This document shows positions 54,666 through 63,337 of a stretch of 64,000 nucleotides of DNA, piece after piece. Positions within the stretch are counted from its first letter, which is position 1; each line of letters starts with the position of its first letter. The notes under the pieces are model-generated. The model had not been told where the DNA came from, made no database searches, and saw only the letters and a program-made list of their open reading frames with translations. This DNA comes from Protopterus annectens (Eukaryota; Chordata; Ceratodontiformes; Protopteridae), in NCBI RefSeq assembly GCF_019279795.1, contig NC_056745.1:504875750-504939749 (forward strand), read 5' to 3'. The position numbers were made by a program, and so were the translations under genes.

Positions 54666-56405
54666 CTCTTTGTGTAGGAGCTTGCCATTGTCTGCCTCTA
54701 AACGATCCTTGAGATTGCCCTCTGCCCCTCAGGCGCCTGTATCTACCTCTTTGGGGTCTGTCCATGGCTGGAAAGGACCAATTTTTGGAAGGCCAATTTC
54801 TACTGAAACGTGGAGGTTGTACCTGTAGAAAATCTTTCACTGTTTGCATTGATTTAGCCTTTTCCTCCATTTTCTTTAATACCTCCTCAGCTTTAACACC
54901 AAATAATACATCCTTTTGAAGAGGGGCATCTAGTAATTTAGCTTTGACATGATCTGGTAAGGTTTGTTCCTTGAGCCAGGCATGTCTACGTATCACTGAT
55001 CCTCCAACAGCAGCTCTACATGAGGCCTCTAGAGCATCAAAACCACATTGCAAGGTATGTTTACCCACTTGTTCTGCACTATGCATCAAATCCTGCAACT
55101 TCAAGTCTGGTTGTTCAGGTTGTGACATTTTACTTCTCAATTGTGATAACAGAAACTGTTGGTACTTTAGCATATGGAACTGGCAGTTTAATGCCCTCAT
55201 GGTTAAGGTGGCCGAGGTATATACCTTTTTTCCCCACCTTTCTAAGGAACTGGAATCTCTCTCGGAAGGTAATGGATTTTTAGCAGTGGAGGCCTTAATT
55301 CCCTTGGGGCCCTGTGAGATAGTTTCTGGGTCAGCCGCATGGCTTTTGTATAAAAATTGGTGTGAGTCAGGAACCCGGTAGTACCTGTCAGGCTTGACTG
55401 GGGCTGGAGGTAAAGAATCCGGGTTAAGGTAGGCCTCCGAGTACACATCATCTAGTATGTCTAAGACAGGAGGGTATAGCCAGAGGCCTGTGCTGAGGTA
55501 GCAAGAGAAAATCCCTAAGCCTTTTCTTGGAATCTGAGTACTCTTGGCCTTCCCAGTGGAAGTGTTCCCTTAAGGTATGCAAGGTTTCCCCAAATGAGTA
55601 ATCTTCTAGGGGGGAGACAGAGGGAATGGACTCCTCTGCATCAGAATCTTCAAAAGGGGAGTAAGAATGTTCCTGTTCATCAGAGTGCTCTGATATAATA
55701 GAGGCCTGGTCAGAGGAGAGGGATTCTTCCTCCACTCTGGGCCTTTGGTCCAGGGGGGGGTTAGAGACCCTGATAAGAGTAATTAAATCCTCAGCCATTT
55801 TAAGCATCTGTTTTTTTAGGCATGGGGCCTGGAGAAGGGCCCTGTGGAGCTTGTCTCTTAGAATGCATGGCTGCTTTAGACTTCGTGAAAGCCTTGATGG
55901 AAAAAGAAGAGGAAGGTCTGAAGACACCTTGAGAGGAGGCAGACCTGTCTACATTTAGAGATTCACCACCAAGAGTGGCTTCGGTATCTGTAGTTGGGGT
56001 GTGGGCTGAGGAGCCTGCGACCTCGGGCACAGAAGACACCGCCAATGAAGTGTCGTCGGTAGTCAGGGGCTGCGTAGGCGCCTCGCTGAGAACCGGACCA
56101 CCTGTAGTCGGCTTTGGCGTGGTGTCGTTAGAGGCCGCGGACCTCGTGTGTCTGTTCTTATCTTTGCGTTTTTTAGACAAAACTGGAGTCAGAGTATCCA
56201 ACGACATAATATAGTTACATTTTTTGCCAAAATAATGCAGGGCGAACTCCGCCCGATGCTTAATGGTGCGTTTGTTGAATGTAGCACAAAAACGACAGAC
56301 AGAGACGTCGTGGTCTGGGCCTAAGCAAGGAATACAGAGGGAATGAAAATCCTTATGCGGTATTTGCTTCCCACATGAAATACAATTATTAACTTTGTCT
56401 GACAT
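54622..56405 (-). pseudogene. DIRS-G gag, nearly complete, two frameshifts
   Basis: The start ATG is at 56405 (MSDKVNNCISCGKQIPHKDF). The complete eight-ligand module is CISC, His21, CIPC, His32, CRFC. Part one runs to 55800. Part two (55927-55448) holds MAEDLITLIRVSNPPLD, an acidic stretch and YSFGETLHTLREHFHWEGQ. Part three (55446-54622) holds DRYYRVPDSHQFLYKSH, RWGKKVYTSATLTMRALNCQ, VGKHTLQCGFDALEASCRAA, RRHAWLKEQTLPDHVKAKLL, QTVKDFLQVQPPRFSRNWPS and an Arg/Gly/Gln-rich tail. Total about 590 residues, the clearest gag in the window. Confidence 0.88.
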
Positions 56406-56535
56406 CGGTCTGAGGCAAGAAAAGTTTCCCCAATGGGGTACTTAGCTTTCAAGAAGACTTCGGTTGCAAAATCTTTGTAATTTCAGGAGCTGGCCGACCG
56501 GCACTTGCGAACTGCTTCTGCTTCGGGCACCGGGC

Positions 56536-56717
56536 GGCAAGAAAGACTGAAGAAAATGGCGTCGGCTGGTTCTTTTATACCCCTGTCGCACTGACGTCAG
56601 GGAAGAAGCGACGACAACCGACGCCGGACCTAGACTTTGGAATTCGGAAGACCGAGGACCCGCCTGACGGCAGGCGAACCCATCTGTTATGACTGCAGCT
56701 GTATGCACGATGAACAT
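56536..56717. repeat. DIRS-G right ITR with TATA-like box
   Basis: The minus strand GGGGTATAAAAG is at 56583-56573, about 170 bp upstream of the gag ATG. The repeat ends GATGAACAT. Confidence 0.92.
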
Positions 56718-57061
56718 CACCCTGGGGGCTGAGGTGAGGCCGAACGGAAGAGCCCTGAACTGATAGTGACTGGCTCCCAGCCGAAAGTGGAGGAACCTCC
56801 TGGATCGTCTGTCCATTAGAATGTGGTAGTACGAATCCTTGAGGTCTATGGAGCATATCCAGTCGTTCTCCCATAGGAAGGGGAGAATAAATTGCAGAGT
56901 GACCATCCGGAATTTCTCTTTGGGAATGAACAGGTTTAGAGATGAGAGGTCTAGGATAGGTCTCAAGTCCCCCCCCCCCCGTCTTTTTTGGCACTAAAAA
57001 GAACCTGGAGTAATTTCCCAATCCAGACTGGCCTGGGGGGACGTGCTGGATGGCTCTTTTT
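56718..57061 (-). pseudogene. DIRS-F RT, N-terminal half
   Basis: The minus-strand block reads RPILDLSSLNLFIPKEKFRM, QFILPFLWENDWICSIDLKD, SYYHILMDRRSRRFLHFRLG and ASHYQFRALPFGLTSAPRV. It carries the first catalytic Asp (SIDLKDSYYH). A poly-C run (56970-56979) shifts the frame just upstream, where FFLVPKKTGG lies. It breaks off at the CR1-like insertion at 57062. Confidence 0.85.
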
Positions 57062-57850
57062 TAGGTTCATAGGTTCATAGGTTCATACTATGCTATCTGC
57101 CCGAGGGCATTTACAAGCCTAGCCCATAGTTTTGTGGCTTACGCCACCCCTTTAGTATGGGGAACTATACCCATTATTTTGCTGTGCCTCTGTTGAGCAG
57201 TGACACTGAGGTAATCCCTGGGGTATAACTGCGATCTCCCATCCATTGGTCAAGATTTCTCTTGAACAAGGCCAGCGAGGTGCTCTGCCTCACATATACC
57301 GGGATTTTATTCCACAGCATAGGGAGTCTTTGGGTGATGAATCTATCCCTCCAGCATGTCCTATTAATAGCCGTGTCGAGGTTTAAGTCTCCCGCCCTTG
57401 TGGCTCTGACGGATCTAGATTTTTTGAGGTGAAGCATATTCATCAACTCTGGGTTTGACATGGCCTTGTATGTTAGGCAAAGGTCACCTCTGAGCAAGCG
57501 GTGTTTACTGAATAGAGCTGGAGTTCTTTCAGTCGGGCAGCATAGGACAGATGTTTGAGACCCTTTATCCTTTTGGTGAGGAACTTTTGTGGCCTCTCCA
57601 GCTGCTGCAAGTGTCGGGTCAGATACATTCCGAATGGAGCATTGTACTCAATCATTGGTCTGATGAGTGATGAGTATAGGGAGACTATGACCTCCCAAAG
57701 GGACATTTCTCTCACACAGTATTGCACACACACTAACCCCCCTCACCCAAACACACACACTGAGCATTTGCAGGATTCAAACCCCTACCTAACTATATTA
57801 TGACACTCAAGATAGACGCATTAGCAGAGCGTGCTATTCGCATTACTATT
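57062..57850 (-). mobile_element. CR1-like LINE 3' end (LINE-4) inserted in DIRS-F
   Basis: The minus-strand 3' terminus is three tandem copies of an octamer-like TATGAACC unit (57062-57087), a hallmark of CR1-type ends. The ORF2 C-terminus is read in two frames: SSLIRPMIEYNAPFGMYLTR and LERPQKFLTKRIKGLKHLSY (57680-57520), then LCLTYKAMSNPELMNMLHL, RDRFITQRLPMLWNKIPVYV and LFKRNLDQWMGDRSY to a stop at 57174. It is strongly 5'-truncated. The last part, 57731-57850, is CA-rich and unassigned; it may be a separate small insert. Confidence 0.82.
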
Positions 57851-58230
57851 CACATTGAAATTTCTGAAGCTGCCGCCTCCCTTTGATCGGGTGGGACATC
57901 GGGGAGACGTTTCATAGGAGGGGGAAGACTTAGAAAGGGAATGGATTAACCTCTGGATATAATTCGGAGCACCCACCAATCCGTAGTAATGGACTCCCAA
58001 GTTTGGAGGTGCTCCGACAGATGCCCCCCCGACTGCCTCCAGAGAGGGACAGTCAGGTAAGCCCTCAGGGCTGTTGCACGGGCCTCTCCGAGAAAGGTTT
58101 TCAAGACCCAAGATTCCTCGGACCCCCTCTGCCTCTGGGCCGGCGTCCTCCTCTGCCTCTGAAGGACGAGGGGTACGAAGCGGGACGGGACTGCTGTGAT
58201 TTCCAGAACCACATCTTCTTTTGTCCCCTC
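57851..58230 (-). pseudogene. DIRS-F linker between gag and RT
   Basis: The minus strand carries SITTDWWVLRIISRG at about 57990-57946, equivalent to the WVLDIIHHGYRF block that precedes the RT in family 1. A SLSKSSPSYETSPRCPTRSK segment follows before the insertion. Upstream, an Arg/Gly-rich basic stretch (SFRGRGGRRPRGRGGPR, ~58130) is the end of gag. Confidence 0.7.
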
Positions 58231-60295
58231 TGGTTCCTCGAGAAGGACCGTTGGAGATTAGAGAAGCGGATCCCGACGGCAGACAGCGTCTTCCCTTCTT
58301 TCTCGCTTTGGACCAGCGTGTCGCGAATGGTCTTGCCAAAGAGCGTAGAACCGTCAAAGGGCACATTTGCGAAGGACGCCTTGAAGGGTTCCGCAAAATT
58401 GCAAAGGCAGAGCCAGCCATGGTACCACAGAGCGATGCCTGCTCCGCTGGCTATAGCCGCTCCCTCCGTGGCATGGGAGAGTAGCCACATAGATGTGTTA
58501 GTAATAGATTTCAGAGTGGCCATGCAAGCCGAGAAGGTGCATTTGTCCTCGGCCGCCATGGACTCCGGGAGTGCTACAGCGTATTCCTTAATCAAGTCTC
58601 AGAGTCTGATGACGTGTGCCATATAGTTCAGCGCCCTTACAGAGAAGGTAGCTGAAGCAAACATCCACTTTCCAATGCGGTCCAACGTCCGAGATTCCTT
58701 ATCTGGAGGGTGGACCAAGGAACTCTCCTGCGCTAGCTCCTCCTTGGTGGCAGCCGCCACTACCATGGCATCCACTGGAGAACCTTTAAACCATGCCAGC
58801 CTATCAGAAGGGGGACTAAGTATCTTGTCTGGTTTTCTGGGAATTGGCTCCACGGTGTCCGGCTCCTTCCAAGCCCTGGTGGTAATAAAGTCCACCAGGG
58901 GGTCAGCCGGGGGGGGGGGCACCCAAGAAGTAGACGGGCCTGCATCAAATGCCTCCAGAAACTCAGACTCGTCCGAGGAAGGTTTTTGGGCAGACCACCC
59001 TCCTCTGATTCACAACATCTCCATGATGTCTCCAAAGGAGACATCCTCAGGGGGTGACCTTGGGGAACCTTCCCCTTCCTCCAAGTCTGTGTCCTCTGTG
59101 AGGGACACTCAGGGGAGTCCAGGTGCCTCCTTTTGCACTTCCGTTTGTGAGGAACCTCCTCGGTGGGGCTATCCGTGGAGGGCTCACCCACGGGGTCTTG
59201 TTCCTCTAAGGGAACCAACTGGAGTGCCGATGCAGGCTGCCCCTGTAGCCGGATGACAGACCCAAATGCACAGGGGTGAAGGATGGCTCCGCAGCCCGGA
59301 CCGGGGATCTGTAAGTCCTCGACAGCACCCTCTCCACTACATCAAACGCCGAGGGCGAACCGCTCTCCCCAGGCTCCGAGAGCAGCCCCCTCGGCTCCGA
59401 TGCAGGGATCGGCGTCGGAGCTGAAGCAGTCGGACCCAAGAGGGAAGTGTGCTCCGACCTAAACGGCGCAGGAGACACAGTTACTCCCACGGATCCGACG
59501 CTCAGCTCTCAGCCCCGAGAAGTAATCAAGACTGTCGGCGCCGACAGTTCCCTGGGTCCGAATCGGCACGGATTCGAAGACTCCGAAACCCTAAACCGGG
59601 TCGGAGAAGGAGCGATCGGGATAAAAAAAGGGGCCGAGCTCCCCCCCTCTGGGGGGGGGGTGCTGGAACACCCCCATCTGCATTTGAGCCTGTAGGAAAC
59701 GATGCATCATCCGGTCCAAATCAGCATCGGTGAAGCTTCTGGTGGATCTAGAGGAGGTCGTAGAGGCAGGCCTGGAGGGCCGCCTTGAGGGAGACCGGTA
59801 CTCCTCCTCCAGCTCCGGGGAAAAGCAAGGAGAATGGAGCAGAGAATGAGGAGAACCAGAGGTCCTCTTAGCGGGACTAACTACCTTCGCTGGCGGGGCT
59901 GAGGGATGAGACTCAGCCCGCCTTTTATGTCTGTGCCGGTCCTTATCTCTCCTTTTTTCTTTTGAAGAGGAAAAAGAGGCCCCCTCACCCTGAGAAGCAG
60001 AGGGAGTTTGAGTCCCCAACAAGGGAGGGGGATTGGAAGGCACGGGAGCTGCAGCCGTTACCGGTGCCTTAGAAGGAGAGGAGGAAGAAGAATCCGGGGG
60101 CAACAATCCTGCCAGGATTAGCTTGTTCCTCCTATCCCTGATAGCCCGGGGGTTGAAAGCCGCACAAACCTGGCAGCTGGTGGATAAATGGGCCACCCCC
60201 AGGCAAATAACTCACTGAGTGTGGCCATCGGCTGGGGACAGCTTATGACCACACTCAGTGCATTTAGAAAAAATGGCTTTAGGCCCTTCAGCCAT
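58101..60295 (-). pseudogene. DIRS-F gag with a stop at a Cys ligand
   Basis: The start ATG is at 60295 (MAEGPKAIFSKCTECGHKLS). The Cys/His module has exactly the family-1 spacing (Cys12, Cys15, His25, residue 28, Cys31, His36, Cys41, Cys44), except that residue 28 is TGA (60214-60212), one base from a Cys codon. A Ser/Pro-rich linker and FTDADLDRMMHRFLQAQMQ follow (to 59591). Acidic segments lie at 59490-59206, then RIGKWMFASATFSVRALNYM and GGSTLFGKTIRDTL-like segments (58680-58300) of the helical core. Further frameshifts occur near 59500, 58930 and 58600. Confidence 0.82.
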
Positions 60296-60509
60296 CACAC
60301 CACACACTCGCGCACTAGGGGGAGGGAATTGAAGTGAATTTGAAGTAAAATTACCACAACAAAAAAACGCTAAATATATTAGCCGATAAAGGGGGCTAAA
60401 CAATACACACACACCAAAGAAATTTTAGAAAAAATGATTTTTAAAGGTATTTTTTAAAACTGGAAAACTCTCACCCATGCCTAACAGCTCGTCTCTAGAA
60501 GCTGCTATA

Positions 60510-60663
60510 GATCTGAGGATGGGGGGATGTGTAGCAGGGGGTTATGGGTACGGGGAGGAGCTAGGAGCTCGGATCTTTTAGCTAGGTAAAGCTGCCGGCT
60601 TGGCTTAGAGGACGGATCTGATACCCACAGGTTGCAGACCAAATGAAGTTAACTACTTCAGAT
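60510..60663. repeat. DIRS-F right ITR
   Basis: This is inverse to 48337-48516 over most of its length. It ends GAAGTTAACTACTTCAGAT, a stretch copied exactly in the ICR. Confidence 0.87.
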
Positions 60664-61061
60664 CAAATGTTTCTCAAGCAACATCAATGTGATAAATAGG
60701 CATTTATCTCTATGCATCACCAATGTGATATATAGAGTTAAATGCCTAACAAATCAGGAAAATAGTGGCTGCATGCTTTGCTCGAGTCTATGGCCAGTAT
60801 TCATAGTGATGTAAAATCTTCATATGCTAATGAAGTATGTTGCACACGATTTGCGAGTCAGTCAAATTTTCCAGCTTTTCCATGCTGGTCACAGATCTGC
60901 TTTATAGAGAGAAGCCTCTCCAAATTTATCAGAGTTGCAATTGATGAAAATGCTTTCACTTGCTGCTAGCTTTTCTACTGTCAGGTCTGAGTTGCTTATC
61001 TTGGCTGGGACAAAACCGCTTGCACCCAGCGGCAGACCAAGAAGGTCAAAATATCAGCAAA
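60664..61061. other. Gene-free spacer between DIRS-F and DIRS-H
   Basis: About 400 bp with no recognised gene. A short near-repeat (CAATGTGATAAATAG and CAATGTGATATATAG) occurs at 60688 and 60722. Confidence 0.6.
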
Positions 61062-61246
61062 GGATAAATAAAAGTTATGTACTCACCATAACTATGCATC
61101 TGTGTGGTCCATTTCCATTCTTTCTCAACAAATGGGTTTGGATCCTTTCCTCGCATCAGACTCCACCACTTTCTTTAGATTCTAGCATCCAGCTCTCAAG
61201 CTCCTCTCTTACAAAGACCCGGACTACTATATTTCCTTAGATCGAG
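61062..61246. repeat. DIRS-H left ITR
   Basis: Homologous to the DIRS-F left ITR in layout: GTTATG-TACTCAC-CATAAC at the end, then a GGATCC...CCTC segment and AGATCGAGTTTG at the inner side. Confidence 0.75.
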
Positions 61247-61402
61247 TTTGCTGCTGTTATACAATATCACAAAGTATCTCAACAAAGCTATGACAGAAAA
61301 GTGATAGCTGAAAGATCAGGAGCTCAAACAGGAACTATGGCTCCTAACAATTCCAGTTGGTCTCTCAAACACATGGATAAGGAGAAGGTGGGAGAAAAGT
61401 TG

Positions 61403-61503
61403 AGGAAGAATGAAAATGGACAAAACAGATGCATAGTTATGGTGAGTGCATAACTTTTATATCTTATGTTCTCATTTTCATTCTTCAATGAATGGGACAC
61501 AGT
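61403..61503. repeat. DIRS-H internal complementary region
   Basis: ACAGATGCATAGTTATGGTG is the inverse of H's left end. The second half (ATGTTCTCATTTTCATTC) should match a right end outside the window. A G-rich but weaker tract (GGAGAAGGTGGGAG) is adjacent. Confidence 0.8.
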
Positions 61504-61559
61504 CCCCAGCTATGGCAACTTTGGGTGGCCCTCATGGAAGGATGTTCTGGATAACCACA

Positions 61560-62500
61560 GAACCGAATGCTGCTCTGTTTCTGAAAATGCTATCCAATTT
61601 GTAATGAGAAATAAAAAGGATGAGCATTAGATCACGTGGCGGCTGCACAAATGTCATCAATGGATACTCTAGCCCAAAAGGCAGCTGATGTAGCCATACA
61701 CCTAGTTGAGTGTGCTTTTGGTGGCTTGGTTAGGTTAAGCCTCTCAAGGAATTAACACAGGAAATACAACTTGTTATCCATTTAGCTAGTGTAGTTTTTG
61801 AAACTGGTTTTCCCATCTTATTATTTGAGAAGACAAAAAAATTGATCACGTTTTCTAAATTCCTTAGTCTTATGAAGGTAAAAACGAGATGAAAGATGCA
61901 CTCTCCTTTATTGTCATATTTGAGAAAGAAAACTGATAAACTGATCACTTGACTGATGTTAGATTCAGAAGCCACTTTTGGTAGGAAAGAAGAATTAGTG
62001 TGTAAGGTAACTTTCGCCTTGTGAAAAATCAAATACGGTGGTTTCGAAACAAGTGCTTGGAATTTAGATACTTGTCTTGCTGAAGTGACAGCCACCAAAA
62101 AGACCATTTTCCAAGACAGACACTTAAGGTCTACTTTAGCTGAAGGCTCAAACTGTGAATTTACCAATGTCTGTAATATCAAAGTTAGATCCCAAGTTGG
62201 AGTGGGATCTTGAATTGGAGGTCTAAGTAAAAATGTACCTTTTAGAAAGCCCTTACATAACTTAGATGAAGCTAAAGGAGAAGCGTCATCTCCGATGTGA
62301 TAGTTGGAGATGGCTGCTAACTGAACTTTGATGGTGGAGAAATGTGCCCTGCTTTGAAAAACTGAGGCAAGGAAATCTAAAAACAGCTGGGAGTGGAGCA
62401 GTGAAAGGATCTAAGGCTCTCTGATGAGCCCAAAAGGAAAATCTCTTCCATTTACTCTTATAAATTTTCCTAGTCAAAGGTTTGTCGGACAAAAAAAAAA
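61560..62500 (-). pseudogene. DIRS-H tyrosine recombinase, degenerate
   Basis: N-terminal block RKIYKSKWKRFSFWAHQRAL (62470-62410). Catalytic-domain block 62182-61730: VTSARQVSKFQALVSKPPYL (Gln in place of the Arg before Val-Ser), HKAKVTLHTNSSFLPKVA, a frameshift in the HLVFTF segment, and VSKTTLAKWITSC. The His-x-x-Arg and Tyr blocks are further decayed. Catalytically dead. Confidence 0.78.
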
Positions 62501-62699
62501 AGAATCTGGTGAACTGGGGAAGAAAGCCTAGACTGTCTAGCCATCACTGGAATTGGAGAAACTGTGCAGTCAACCTGAGGCCTGCAACATCTAGATGAAT
62601 CATCCCTCACAGGTGTGACAGGAAGTCTGGACTGGGAACCAATGTCCAAGGTGGATACAGTAAATGAGACCATAGGAAGGGAAACCACACTTGCCAAGG

Positions 62700-63337
62700 C
62701 CAGTAAGGGGCAATGATAATTACTCTGCTCTTCAGTCAGAGCATTTTCTGAAGAAACGTGGGGATTACAGGCAGGGGAGGATACTCGAAGACCAGAGGGC
62801 CAAATGTGGAGTTGAGCATCTCTTGATCAATGTCCCAGAGGGGGAATTGGGCAAAGAACCTGCTGCGTTTGTTGTTGAGGGGAGAAGTGAATAGATCACA
62901 GCACGGTTGAGCCCATTTGTGGGAAATCATATTTGCCACTAACTGAGAAACCACTCGTGAGGCATCAGAATGGTCCTGCTGAGCTTGTCCACTAAGATGT
63001 TGGACTTCCCCAGTATTTGTTTGTTACAAGAAAGCGATTGGAGGAGATCACCCACTGCCAAACTCTTACTGCTTCTCAGCACAAGTACCCCCCACTCCCC
63101 CGTTTGTTGATATATCAGACTACTGGCATGTTGTCCTTTTGAATAGCAATTGTTCCCAGTGGAAGAGAGCTCTGAAGGGCCTGCAAGCTAGAAGCACCAC
63201 TCTCATCTCTAGGATATTTATATGCAAACTGGTCTCTTCTGTGGACCACGTGCCTTGAACAGTCCATCCCAAGTAATGCCCCATCACCCCCAACTGGGAG
63301 GCATCAGTGGTCAATGTAGCATCTGGAGGAGGAAGAA
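62700..63337 (-). pseudogene. DIRS-H RNase H and methyltransferase-like remnant
   Basis: 62954-62736 holds NMISHKWAQPCCDLFTSPLN and FEYPPLPVIPTFLQKML, equivalent to F's CCDLFASLSN and YAYPPLPLMTTFLQKA. 63337-63120 holds ATLTTDASQLGVMGHYLGWT and VQGTWSTEETSLHINILEMR. A frameshift separates the two. DIRS-I inserted right at the start of the RNase H domain. Confidence 0.8.

Larger units (their letters stand above)
51155..56717 (-). mobile_element. DIRS-G, family-1 DIRS inserted in the RT gene of DIRS-F
   Basis: The left end is AGTACAG at 51155 and the right end GATGAACAT at 56717, 5563 bp, uninterrupted. DIRS-F coding sequence runs exactly up to 51154 and resumes at 56718 in frame, so insertion added and removed no bases. 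The ICR is at 51551-51650. Confidence 0.94.
48337..60663 (-). mobile_element. DIRS-F, family-2 DIRS (contains DIRS-G and a CR1-like end)
   Basis: The ends are set by the ICR (48645-48748). Its reverse complement joins ACTACTTCAGAT to AAAGAAGTTAT, found at 60663 and 48337. C follows the right end. Without DIRS-G (5563 bp) and the LINE insert (~0.79 kb) it is about 6.0 kb. On the minus strand: gag (60295-58230), RT (from ~57200, continuing 51154-50770), RNase H and methyltransferase-like tail (to 49815), YR (50235-48800). It is the only nearly complete family-2 copy in the window. Confidence 0.9.

Noticed and set aside
54622-55446. A host LAP2-alpha (TMPO) gene
   Set aside because: The gag-like block sits inside complete DIRS elements with ITRs, RT and YR. 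There is no host exon structure.
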